NCBI RefSeq assembly: GCF_000003855.2
Contig: NW_003101660.1
Location: 434,001 to 498,000 of the forward strand
DNA: 64,000 bases
Origin: Blastomyces gilchristii SLH14081
Taxonomy: Eukaryota; Ascomycota; Eurotiomycetes; Onygenales; Ajellomycetaceae
Reading direction: 5' to 3'
Shown: positions 20,874 through 33,385 of the stretch, piece after piece
How positions within the stretch are numbered: the first letter of the stretch is position 1
Layout: each line of letters begins with the position of its first letter
Program-made: the position numbers and the translations under genes
The notes under the pieces: model-generated
The model's database searches: none
Told to the model about the DNA's origin: nothing
What the model saw: only the letters and a program-made list of their open reading frames with translations

Positions 20874-22932
20874 GCTTTTTAATCCAAATCTTATCCGTTG
20901 TCCTGGGTTTCTATCCGCCTTTTTCCATTTCTCTTTCTCTTTTTTTTATATTTTTCTGTTCTCCTTTTAGCATTTGTGGGCACACACGCTCTGTAAATAG
21001 AGCGGATGGTTGAAATTCTAAAAAAAATGAAAATGAAAGTCATGAACAGTCCCTGATTTTTTATTTTATTTTACACGACACACCCTTTCATTTTTTCGCT
21101 GATCGTTGTTCGTTTTACCTTCTCCCGCTCATGACCAAAACCAGACGTAGACAGTCCGCAGGGTTGTCTAGATGCCGAACACGTCGATTGGTGAAGCACG
21201 TACCGTCTCTCGCGGCCTAGGGGGGCCTATTTCCTGATAACATATGGGATACGCCGACATCGACTTGGTGGCTTTATCCAAATCCATATCTCCGTCTGTC
21301 CCCAGAAATATATATATCCGACAGCTTATTCCTACACCCAAAATTGTTCTTAGCTTCGCTCTCCGTCATCGCTGCGCCGTCTTCGCTCTCAGCTCTTAGC
21401 CCATTTTGATCAAGCTGGCGCCGGAAATTCTTCCTAGGACAGAAGGAGCGATGAACGGTACCTTCCCACTTCGTATATGAGGGTTTTGAAGGTCAGAAGT
21501 CGCGACTCAAAAAGCGATATATACATTCAGAGCCGCACTTTCCTTCAAAACTTTTGACCAAAAGAAAATCTCGGAAGAGGAAAAAATAAATTACCCTGCA
21601 TTCCCTATACATTTTAGGGGACATGCGTGCATGATGACGGGGATAGGGACGTGGGGGGAGGCGGAGACTCTCGGACAGGGACATCATCAGTAGTACTGAC
21701 TTGAGTGAAATGACAGGTCCATAATATTATCTGACATCCAGAGGGGATTATGGCTTTGAGGGGGTTATGTTTTGTAGAAGAGTTTCTGCCGTATATATGC
21801 CATGCCAGCAGAAGCAGAGCAGAGCAGCTCGAATAGTTTTATGACTTCAACAATTTTCAAATCTCAGTGGACACTTTATTAGGTACCTAGCGCATCTGTT
21901 TGTCTATCAATAGGCAGATGGAGAATGCGTACATGAGAGAAATTATTAAACTCCCGTAGTGGTTTGGAATGAGAAATGCACAACGATCCCTTTTGCATAC
22001 TCATTCGTGCTCATAGGAAAACCTCTCAATAAAATAGCTTTGTGAAAGAGTATCTCTCTTCTCTCTGCGGATTACACGTTCATATTACGTATGCCCCCTC
22101 TTCTCTCATCTCGAATTATACTATGTAACATCTTGTTTATAGATATCTCCCTCTTATCTCACATCTCACATCTAATCATTCATTATATATAGATAGATAT
22201 ATACCTATTAAACCAAAAGAGGGGGAAGAGAAAGATAGTTACAAGGTCTGATTTTATTTGAACAAGGAGAAAGAAAATATACATCGAAATCGATGAAAAG
22301 GATTGTGTGTTGGACCTTGCCGTGTGTGGGGGTTGTTGGAGGTATAAAGGGAAAAAAAAAAGAAAAAAAATCACCAGGGAAATCTACCCGGTTTTCCGTT
22401 CTATATAATGGTTAGGTTTGGTTAAACAGCCCGAGTAGTTGTGTCATTGACTGAGTCGAAAATGCAAGAATAGGAAAATGAAATACAATAAACATAAAAA
22501 AAAGAAAGAAGCCCATATAAATAACACCATCCCTGCGTACTTTTTGCCGTTTTGTCATTCGTTTGACGCGTGATCTTTTTGCAATTTGTCGATACCCTTA
22601 TTTATTATACCCATGATTGCCGAATAGTCGCTAAAGAAACATGTGTTCAAGAGAAAGCAAGAAGGAAGGTTAAGGAAATTGTGTGAAGGAAGGAAGCATG
22701 AGAGACATGAGAAAAGATGAAGAACAAAAAAAGCCTTCTATGCAACGCGATGTGTGGGTATACAAAAGATTAAATTAAGTAGGGGGAAAAAAGAGTAAAA
22801 AGAGCCTGTGAGAAATTCGACGCTAAACTAGACAAATGGCGATTCGGAGAAAAAGGTCGTTACATGAACTTTTCTCGGCCCAATAGCATAACATAACATG
22901 GTGGGTTGTGTAAGAGATGGCAACACAACAAA
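20874..22932. other. Intergenic between convergent genes
   Basis: Holds the 3' UTRs of eL42 and vac7. T-rich and A-rich simple sequence is common, with TATA dinucleotide runs near 22185-22205. No gene, tRNA or repeat element seen. Confidence 0.5.
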
Positions 22933-25738
22933 TCAGGGCCGACTTGGGTCGGTGACCGGGTCGGTACTATTGTGGCCCGGTGTCATTGGGGGGTGTTTAC
23001 TATGTCCACCCTTGTTGTCGTCATCGTGGTCGTTGCCGTTACCATCATTACCACTGTTGTCTCCTTTGCCGCTGTCATCGTTAGGAACTACAGTTATCTT
23101 TGAGTTGATCGAGGCAGACCTCATGCGTGACGTCAACGGTAATTGGTATTTGACAACACCGCGCACGATCAGCTCAAAGGGATGCTGCAAGACCCGTTCC
23201 CAACGAGCAGTCCCGCCTTCTTCGGTTTTGTTTCCTGGCTTTGCAAGCCTTACTTCACCAATTGATACGGATGGCTCGTACTTCCAAGGTGAAGAGTCGA
23301 AGGTGAGAGGAGAGTCGAAATGGAAAATGCGGCCGAGGAGCATAGTCTGTGAATCGCCAACAGGGTCTTCAGGCGGGTCCTCAAAGATAGGATCCGTACC
23401 TTTGTCAACGCCACCAGTAGTGTGTGTGCCATCGCTTGTGGATACGGTATTCCGTTTCACCGCGCTAGCTAAGCGGGCCCGCGCTCTGCTATCTTTCATC
23501 CGGGGTGCTATTATATACGGGTGAGAAGCAGACCCATGCCGGAGCCACTCAGCACCAACGTATCTACTCTTTGCAAATATATTGACATCCATATCGTTGA
23601 CTGTCAGGGTCACGAGATTGGGGTTGATTGCTAGAACCTCGAGGCCAAACATAATCTCCTGTTCTGAGGCCAAGACGTTCTGGATCTTCTTGACGTGCAC
23701 GTCCGCAAGCGGCTTCATCAGCCCAACCACAGCCGTAGTCGCGCCTCCAATGAGTAAAAATAGGAAAATCAGGAGTAGAACACAGAAACCGTATCGTGAA
23801 AACCACCTTCTTTGTCGTTGCTCCATATACTCCAGCTGACGAAGGCTTGCACTGTTAGGACGACGACCGTGACGGCTGCGAGTTGCACGAACAGACCCGA
23901 CAAGCGGCGTTCGCTCATCATCGGCGCCCTCACCGTCGAAATCGTAACCATATGTATCGCCATTCTTTTTAGGGCTGCCCATACGATGGTTATGAGACCC
24001 ACGGTATGCTTGTTTACCCCCGTTACTAAAGTTATGTCTCGATGACTTTGGACTCTGGGAAACAAGAAATGGTGACTGGTCGAGCACCGATGGGTGACTA
24101 CTTCTCCCGTGCCGACCAATGTGGGAATGTCTTGTCGTATGTATATGCCCGTTGGTTCTTCCACTTCCCCTTCCACTAGATTGGTCTCCGTCTGCATCCA
24201 AGGTACCATAGCCGGCATTGGTAAACTTCATACTTCTTTTCCCAGTAATGGTGTGGTCCCTTAGGCCTAATCGTGATCGACCTCCATACTGATCGGCTTG
24301 GCTGGCCATCGACGTATTGCTGGGAGTCCTCGAATGATATCGAAGTTGGCGAGCAGGATGGGAGTCTGGAGGGTTTGAGTCGTAAACAAATGTTTCTGCA
24401 GAATCAGAAGAGTCTGCCTCATCGACTGCGCTAGCAACTTTAGCCTCAAATATATCTGCTTTGGATGAAACTATTGGCGAAGTTACAGTTAGTTTAAATG
24501 AAGAGTACTTGATACCAGACCGAGCAAGGGTTATCACAAACCTGTACCGACCGGGAGTGCTGTTGGCTTCCGAACTGGTTTCTTTTTTTCCTTTTTTGGT
24601 CGAATAGTTTCATCGCTTGCTTTCAGCCTGACGCTACCTCCAATATCCGTTCTAGCAGAGACGCGTTCGCCTGTACCACCACCAAGAGATACTTGGGGTA
24701 TAGAGCTAACCGTTTCTGCCTCGATAATCATATTCCTCGCAGGGGCATCGCCAACCTTCCCTCGAGTTGTACTCAGCGAGGTAAATGAGCGCTTCGCAAG
24801 AATATCGCCCGGCCTTGCGTTGGCAGATGATATCCTTGGTTTGCTCTTATTCCCGCCGCTATCACTTCCACTTTCCACGCCAGTTTTGGCAACAAATGGC
24901 GCAGATTCATCCGCATTTTCTTCCCGTGGTAGAATTTCTGGAGACTCTGCCAGAGCACCACCTTCCTCTACCTGTTTCCAAAATCGATCCCGTCCCGCTA
25001 CCACCTCTGTTCAAAGCCACCCTTGCCGTTTTGGCGATTATATTTATCATCAGTTTCCTCCTCTGGCGCATTCGCATGTTGGGCGATATCGACTGTGGGT
25101 GCGGGGTTTCTCTTGCTAGAGATGTTTGCTAAGGTAGTGTCATGGTCCGATCGCTTTGGCGCGTGAGGGAGATTGTTACGCGACGATAGAACCGGCGGAG
25201 GTGGTGATTTGAGTCTAGGAGATATAGGCCATTGCTGTGATGAGTCGCCATGCTTCGAAGGCATATTATTGGACTTGCTGGGACGAGGCAAGTCTGCGGA
25301 CTGTTCAGTCGAAGGTGGTGGGAAATGCGGTTTGTTCACATTGGAGAGATTCCGTCGGAGTGCGGCGGCAGAGGGGGTAGGGATGCGATTCGGACTCAGC
25401 TCCTGGCTATTTTTGCGTGATCGAGAGACTGCTCTCGACGCGGTTGCGGAGTTTATCGATCGAAGGGGACGGATGGGAGAGGTCTCGCGTGAGGAAGTCA
25501 CCGAGTTCGTTGAAGACACTGGGGCTGATCGTCCGGGGGAATGTCTGTGATGATAAGACATACCCACGAACGAAGTCTGAAGCCCAGATGGTGAGACGAG
25601 AGCGCCAGGTCGAGAAGAACCCTGCGCACCGGGTCCAGAACTTGTTTGTGCAGCCAATGAACCCCCACTGTGAGTTAGTGTAGACTTGTCATCGGCAGGT
25701 AGATTATTGGAAAAAGATGGATTATTTGGTGAAGCCAT
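22933..25738 (-). CDS. vac7: Vac7, vacuolar PI(3,5)P2 regulator
   Basis: Vac7 is a vacuolar membrane protein that activates the Fab1 lipid kinase complex making PI(3,5)P2 and so controls vacuole size and inheritance. The start chosen is ATG 25736-25738 (MASPNNPSFSNN). The N-terminal two thirds are Ser/Pro-rich and disordered. Conserved blocks are VSSIPQVSLGGG, SSKADIFEAKVASAVDEAD, one transmembrane helix (FCVLLLIFLFLLIGGATTAV, about 23715-23785) and a lumenal LEA2-like domain with EIMFGLEVLAINPNL, VNDMDVNIFAKS. The intron at 24471-24541 is clear (GTTTGT donor, CCAATAG acceptor). Around 24998-25011 the frame changes between GGFEQR and AGRDRFWKQV; no canonical intron of normal length fits, so a one-base indel or assembly error is likely. 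About 910 residues if joined. Confidence 0.92.
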
Positions 25739-28700
25739 GACCGGAGTGACAAAGAGCCAGGAAGCAGGTTTTCGGCGGGTTCCAAGCAACTGATAGGGGC
25801 GACGTATGTTGGGGCCAGCCCGCAGATTTGGTCAGAATTCTCCCAGTAAGACGTTACACAGCTCATAAAAACCGAGTTAACAGATGTAAGGTGGCTTCAT
25901 GCTTTGTTAGTAAATAAGTGTCGTATTGGAGGTACATGTACAGTTGAGTGGTGGGATGGAATTGTCGGATGTTCGTTGTCAGTTGTCAGTTGTTGCTGTT
26001 ATTGCTGTAATGCTGCTGCACAACACAAGATCATGATTGAGAAGATATTCCAGCGAGTGTTGGACCAAAGAATAAGAGACCCAAGCAGGCTGTAAGGGAG
26101 TATCGGTTGACAATTAATTTGAAGGCCGACGATGATTATTTCGTAATTATTTCCCAAACGCTATTCCAGAAAGTTCAAAAAAAATAAAATAAATAAATAA
26201 ATAAAGTAAAGAAATAAAAGGCGAAGGCGAAATGCAAAAAGAGTTCAATTGTTGATCAACCAGTTGTCAAAAATTTATCTCTCTGGACTTTTTTCCTGTT
26301 GGCGTGCGCCGGACGCACCACGTTCCTGGCGTTACGGGGCACTTTAGTCAACTTTCGCTGGCGATTATTTGTTATTTGCCTGGTTTTCTTTTTTCCGTTT
26401 CGACTCCTTCTCGGCAATCCTGTTCTGTCACTTTTTTCCGAGCATCGTGGCCAATTTTGAGCCCTATGGAATTAAAAGTCACAGGCGAGACCAACTAGCC
26501 TGGCACGCCGTCGCACAGGTCGCACAGGGGAAGCGATTTAGTGGGTCAAGACCAATCGGCGCGGCCCACGTCGAAAAACCCCAGCGCAGCCCAACGTACA
26601 GCGAATACCTAGACCTCACTCAAGAGCATTGAAAAACCACGCCGGGTTAAATTCTACAGGGCGACAGCCAGTGGTCGGCTGCCAGCGACAGCAACCCCCA
26701 GTTCCCCCAAGAGCCGAAATACCGCAGGTAGGCGAAAAGAGGATATTGAGAACAAGGGGTAGAATCAAAGGATAGAATCAAGGGCGGAGTACGGAATACA
26801 CTAGGTAGGTCTGGAGAACTTGGCTGAAGGACTGGACCGTTGAAGGCCTGCCGGGGTGAAAATATCAACGTAAACGAGCCAGGATTGGATTGGAGCGTGG
26901 GGAAGCAGGTGAGTGAGCGGGGATAGAGGAAGATCCGGGCGATGACGGCGGACAGGGAATAGAGAGGGAGGGAGATTCAACAGGATACGATACGTGGAGA
27001 AGAAGAAGAAGAAGCAGCGCAGGGGGTTGGTTCTGTTACTGTGCGGGATGTGAGAGTTTTCAAGATGAGAATGACGATGAGGATGAGGATGAGTATGACA
27101 ATGGGACGATGACCATGACGATTATGGTGATTGATGATGGTGATGATGATGATGATGATGATGGTTGGTGGTGGTGGTGGCAGCGGGTGGAAGAAGTAGA
27201 AGTTGGCAGTTGGCAGTTGGCAAGGCGGCGGAGGTTGAAAGATACCGCATTGGGCAATAGGGAAGGCTGCTGCGGTAATTTATGTCGGCGAGGTGACAAT
27301 ACGTGACGCGCGGTCAACCGCCGGTCCAGACCACTCTCCCCAGGGCCGATCTAAAGACCCGTCGTCCCACCCAAATCCCGCGCCACTGAGAGGTACCTAT
27401 CCCCCCCCCCAAATTACTGTCCTGTCCTTGAGTCCTTGTCCTGACCGCCTCGCAGCCTTGCCACCTTGCTGACACCGTACCAGCTACCGTCTCTTTGCGT
27501 GATACAGCTTGCTTTGATCCTATATTGGTTCCAGCCGGCGGTTGAAGGGAATCACACGCCACAGAATAATGGAATGGAATGATATCCATTCTACACACTG
27601 GAAACCCTCGTTTCTACTGGGTTATGGATGAGCTACAAAGTTTGATGCTTTGGGCATTAGACGGGTTTTGCAAGGCTCGGCGCACGAGAAATTCCCTATC
27701 TTGGTTAGCAAGTGGCACGAAGCCTGCTTTTAATATGTGTATTGAGCCGTGTATAATATAATCTGGTGCAAGACTAGACAGCGCAGGTAAAGTCCAAATC
27801 AGGTTAGTGGCATCTCATTGTGACTCTCATAGGCCAACAAGCTATAATGATATCCAATGAATATTAACTTAACTGTCACGAATATCTAGTGGGTGGATTA
27901 AAGTACCCCATTCTAGCTGGTTTATCAGGATAGTGCAATTTAATAATTACATGGTGGATATTTAAAGCCCACCTTGTACTTGGCAACTAAGCAGTTATGT
28001 ATGCGCTAGTTCTCTCCACTAATTGCTTGAACTTGAAGCCCAGAACCCATCCTGTTTTACCAAAGATAACTAACTGATTTTTGTATTTTTGTATTTTCAC
28101 ATCGACAGCTTTGCTCTTTGCTTTCCAGCATCTAAACAGCTGAGCCTAGGATGCTGTCAACTTTTCCAGCTCGTGCTATTGATAACCAAGCCAGTTCCGT
28201 CGCATTAATCAGGCCCAACCACAAGGAAAATGGCGATACTCGTTAAATAATGCGGGGGAATGGACAAGGGAAATCGCTCTCGACCGTTGTTCCCAGCTGG
28301 CTTCGATGGCAGTGGCTCTTTTGTTCTGGACTCATCGTAGCCTGAGGGTTCTGAACCAGAAAATGCTTGATCTGTTCAAAATTGACATTTGAATTCATAG
28401 CCATACAAGTGATATATAACTAACCCAGGTGCCATTTCTGAAAAATATCATTAACTCCCGTCGTCTAGTTGCAGTTGCCATAATCCTCGGTTCAATTCAG
28501 ACGCAGGACACCTCCCCGCCCCCATATATGATCTTCGTTTCTCATTATTTACTTCCAAAGATCTATTCCCAAAATTGACTCCAAGCGCGGCGTAACACAT
28601 GTGATGAGAGATGAGAATGATAATCAGAGCCATTGACCCCCGCAAACGGGCCATGTATGATTCTGAATCAGACGAGTTCAACAAATAATAACAACCCTGG

Positions 28701-31459
28701 ACGTCAGTCTGTTGTTCTCTCTCTCCAAATCTCCAGCTCGCTCACATTTCTCTATTTTATTTTTTAAGACGGGAGGCCCGGCGGCGAACGAGAAGCAACC
28801 ATGGTCATGTTTCCACTTTTATTTCAATTGTGGGAATGGAGTTAACATGTCATGTACATGTACATGTACAGTACATACATGCACATTCTTTTGACAGCCC
28901 AGCCACGGGATTCGCACAGCGATGAATATATCATCTCCCTCCCTAGATATTTTTGAAAACGGGGAAGAGAATAGTCAAGGCTCCCTCTCGAATGGACATC
29001 GAACTGCCTTCCTAGACTGAATTCTCGATAGGTCGTAGAGCTTTTCTGGATTCTTCCCTACTCCATGTGCTTTATCCATGACGGGCGGAAAGAAGCATAT
29101 TTCGCTTATAATATATAGCCTTCTGCCTTGTCTTAAGGCTTAACCTATACCCACATCTGCGCAACCAAGGGGCTACGGTGCGCCTAACCCAGGCTGCATG
29201 GAGGTTCTTGCTAAGAACTCGGCGTTGAAGAGAGAAGTAAATATCTTCCTATGACGCGATTGATGGAGGGTTATGGGGAATGTAGTGGGGCAGGGTAGAG
29301 CTGGTTCTCTTCCGCTTTGCATATATCTTTACGTCTCCTACCTATGTCGATGTTAGTCCCTTCCCAGGGAGAAGGACGCCTATAAATGTGCCGGACGTAT
29401 TTGCTTAGGGTGAGCCAGTGGCGGATGAGGAACTCTCACGGATGCAGCATCATCAGTCATCCTTTATTGAAGTCGTTCCGGTGCTCATATCCGCACTTTT
29501 CGCTGCTGCTAATTCTGGCTGTTTTTGTTTTCTTGCCCTGGTTGGCGGTTTGAAATTGTCCCCTCTCCCCGGGGGAAATGATGAAGATATACTAATTGGG
29601 AAATTGTAAGAGTGGAATGTGTGGTATTAATCTTTCATGTGTTAATTGGTTGCGTTGCGAACCCACCTATGCTTTATATATACCATCCTTGTGCTACTTG
29701 TAAAAAAATAAAAATAAAAAAAAATAAAAAAAAAATCCAGCCAGCTACTATTAGATGAATGACTATTCCCGCCAAATAAACAAATAAATAATTGACAATG
29801 GGGCTGCACCGCTCTCCTGTTGTATAGTGTATAGAATACACTTTGAGAGCATCCATTCTCGCCTCAACCTTCCAACAAACAACCAAGACCAAGCTAAGCT
29901 ATTTATCCAGGAGACGCAAACGGCAGCCTTGCTCAGTAAACCTGCCTCTCCATCTCCTACACAAACATGGGTGGGACGGAAAGCCATAAACCGAGCGCTG
30001 CAGTCAGTGTGTTTCATGCACTCCATGTTTGCGTGCAAGCCTAGATTGTATGGGGGAAGGGCAGATTTTCGACTTCGATCGTAAAAAAAAGGCGTAAATG
30101 TATTTTACCACAGATGTAGATGGATGACCTACCTATCTTACAACTTGAATCCAGCACGCGGCAGAGAGAAATGGTGGGCGCAGTCAAAACACGCAATGGC
30201 AGATTTGTGAATATTGGGAGCTGTACAGCGTAGTTAATAAATAGTTAAGGGAAGGGAGGTCAGAGCGAAGCAAATATAAACGTGATCGCAGTGGTATATT
30301 CGCCAGATAAATAAAACACGGCGCAAAGCCAACACTGAGGCTGTACGGGCTCGTAAATCTCATAAACAGATCTGAGGTAACTATTTATTATTTACTTTAT
30401 GACTCGGAAGCGAAGGTTTGTTTCTGAGAAACGTGGTCCGGCAATTAAATAACCGGCTCTGGAACCTGGAGTTCTTCATTCTGGACACAGACAATTCCCA
30501 GGTGACTTCATAGAAAGAGAAGGATAAAAGGATAAAAAAGATAATAAATACGACAACACCTGCGTATCCGCGGGTCCGTCCAGGTTCCCCGAGCGATCCG
30601 GGACGCCATCTCCTTCGACAGCCTCTTCGTTTGTGAAAAAGAGGAGACAAATTGAGTGGAATGGAGGGTTCTCTCTTCTCTCCAGAGAGGAAACACTGGC
30701 AGTTGGTCAAGAATGAGAGCGCCAGGGCTGTGTCGGGCGCAAGGCTGAACAAAGCACGACTCCTTTCAGGTTCTGACTGGCTCGCTGTGAGTCTGGTGAG
30801 TCTAGCTTTGAGTCTGGCTTTGAGTCCGGGGCAAGTTGTTCGCCTGTTAGCAATGCTCTAGCGGGATTCTGGAAGATGCCCCGCCGCTGCTGGTGTGCTT
30901 CGAGAATATCGCCCTGGTTCTTCTGATTGGTGTGAGGCGGCTTCGATGGCCGGCTTGGTTTTGGGGAAATAGTAATAATGTTGATGATCATGATGTTGAT
31001 GTGTTACGATTCCCGGTACTTGGAAGAGGCTCAAATGAGGCTCAGTTCACCGGGCCACGACAAACGGTCTGATGCGACTGTTCAGATGAAAGAAGCATAC
31101 TATCTATCTATCGATATGTTGAAACCTGGGAGCGGTACGGTACATCGCCTCGCTGGGTAGCTCCAGCAAACCGTTTTTGCGCAATTCGACGGCTGAACGT
31201 CGCAAGCCTGTCTCCATGACTCCAACGGTTTTCACCGGGTGGCAATGTCCTCATGCGTTCTCTTTGATATATCGAAGTCTGGGCGTCGTACCTATGTACC
31301 CTCGATTACAGTTGATGAACCCCCCCAGGACGCCCCCCCGAATCTTCCCCAAAGGGGCCTCAGATTTCAATCATTTATTTTCTTTCTCTCCATCTCTCTG
31401 TATCCCCTTTCTCTCCCTTACTACCCTTCCTAATCTTTTCTTTTTTTTTTTTTTTTTTT
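25739..31459. other. Long intergenic region, simple-sequence rich
   Basis: The first 1.5 kb is presumably the vac7 promoter. A GAT/GGT trinucleotide tract lies at about 27108-27180 and a TGTACA-palindrome run at 28850-28875. Poly-A stretches occur near 29700-29735, and a poly-T run at 31441-31459 leads into the gap. Frames up to about 120 codons occur, but none resembles a family or has fungal splice structure. I see no tRNA or rRNA. Confidence 0.5.
31320..31363 (+). repeat. Left arm of inverted repeat around the assembly gap
   Basis: The stretch with CCCCCCCAGGACGCCC and CCAAAGGGGCCTCAG recurs as an imperfect reverse complement at 31992-32036. The arms enclose about 630 bp including the gap. 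Confidence 0.75.
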
Positions 31460-31559
31460 NNNNNNNNNNNNNNNNNNNNNNNNNNNNNNNNNNNNNNNNN
31501 NNNNNNNNNNNNNNNNNNNNNNNNNNNNNNNNNNNNNNNNNNNNNNNNNNNNNNNNNNN
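31460..31559. other. Assembly gap (100 N)
   Basis: One hundred undetermined bases directly after a poly-T run. The round number suggests a gap of unknown true size. Confidence 0.99.
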
Positions 31560-33385
31560 GGTCTAAAAACACGCTGACACGGATCACATCTAAGTGTGTT
31601 AGAAATAAATACTAGGTCGTCCTTGTTGTATTAATTGTTTCAGTGTCTAGCTTCTTCTCTCAACTCAAATAATAATAAAAAAAAAAAAGACCGTTTGATG
31701 GTATTCGTCGATGTCACTTGTAATACCTTGCGTTATACCTCAGTTGTTTTTACTGTCACACCTCCAAGAGCTTTTCCATTTAAATAACAGCTTTCTCCTG
31801 TTGACACTTTATCTCTTGCCTAACCTTAATTTGTACCCCCCCTCCCCCCCCCCCCCCCCCCCCCCGGGCGGGTTGCCACTCCGCATCAATCGGCAATCAG
31901 CGTCATGGACGGAGGAGACTCTAGCTGATAACGGCTGTAGTCCGGAGCCAACGAGAGGTGTCCCTCAAGAAGGTCCCGTCCTCCTGAGTGGCTGAGGCCC
32001 CTTTGGTGACGATTCTGTAGGGCGTCCTGGGGGGGTGCATTGTTGATCTTGACCCAGTGGCCTGTCACGAGGGATTTATTATCTTGGCTTCTAATTTCTG
32101 ATCCGCATTGACAGACGGCACAGTCGGGGCGGGCGGGGCGGGCGGGTTGGCCAACCGTCGTGTATCTATCCCCAGTGTGTACCGTCCACTCGCGTACCAA
32201 TGGTACTGGCGATGAGCTTCAAGCCCAACAATGAATATGAATATGGAATACTGCCAGATGCGATTTATTTACAGATACCGGGCTCTGGGTTGTATCGACT
32301 TTTAACAACCCCTTGAGGAGGGAACTTCACCGAAGGGGAACAACCCTTTACCTCATTAATCAGCTAAAATAGCTGGTCTGTTCCATACAACGACGTCACC
32401 GGATGGAACCCTGGCATTATTAACATATATCAGCCTCTTCCGCGGGCTCTTGGGTGTGTATATAACCACCTGTTTTTCTGCTCTTTCTCTCATCTCTTTT
32501 CCCTTTCTCTGATCCCCCGCCTTGATTCAATTCTCTCGCTTCCCCCATATTAATCGTCAATTGATTAGTGGCTCCAAGTGCATACCACTCGATTCGCAGA
32601 ATTATTTCTTTTCCTTGCCCGAGTTGCATTCTCTCGATATCTTGCAGCAAACCACTGTATCTCCGTCTTCTCCGTTGGGCATCTATACAGTTGATTCTTT
32701 CCAACGACTGGTGAGTTGAATTTGTTTAGTTTCCTTTGCCCTTCGAATCCCAGTTCCATTTTGAATATTTCGAATTTCCCTTTTCGCGCCCGTGAGATCA
32801 TCTTTGCGCCTGGTTGGTTCTCCACACATTTACAGTACCCGATGGCGCCCCAAGCGGGCGGGACAATTCCCATGGGGAAAAATGGCAAGGAATAATAAGT
32901 ACTATATTATTCCTGCCTGCGCCCACCTTCATCTGCATTGTTTTTTTTTAATCCAAAACCTGCGATTTGTGTGCTTGTCTTCTCAACTTGCGCCTTACGA
33001 TGCATGCAGTCCTTCTTGCTTCTGCCCCGCTTCCTCTTGGCTGCGCCTAGCCGTTGGCTGGTTGGTCGCTCAATTCTCAGCCTGATGATACACACACACT
33101 GCATATATTTACTGTCCGATCCCTCTCGCACATCCTTTTCAGCCGCTGTTGTTGTGCCGAAAAGTTTTTCCCTCCACCTTTTGCGACTTGTTTCTTCTAC
33201 TCAATTATTTCCATATTCCACATGTTGATTTATTATCGGAGCTATCTGTCCAGACCATCTTCCTTTCATTTCCCTGGATCCAGCACTACCCCGCTATTCC
33301 CAGCAAACACCCCCCATAAGCTGAACTCTAGGGTCTGCTTTCATTCTGCTTGATCTGCTCTGTCTATTCTCAAGTACTCACCCTC
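31560..33385. other. Intergenic; poly-C run and promoter of the DUF3824 gene
   Basis: A run of about 25 C lies at 31842-31865. The right arm of the inverted repeat is at 31992-32036. From about 32450 the sequence is pyrimidine-rich (CTCTTTCTCT-like), as is usual for fungal promoters and 5' leaders, and probably serves the gene starting at 33386. No coding region recognised. Confidence 0.5.

Noticed and set aside
22898..23524. 208-codon plus-strand ORF opposite vac7
   Set aside because: Antisense shadow of the conserved Vac7 C-terminus; composition follows codon bias of the other strand.
27060..27317. Ser/Asp-rich ORFs around 27.1 kb
   Set aside because: Products of the GAT/GGT trinucleotide tract only.
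31177..31587. ORFs running through the N gap
   Set aside because: Their length depends on undetermined bases and poly-T; no evidence of coding.
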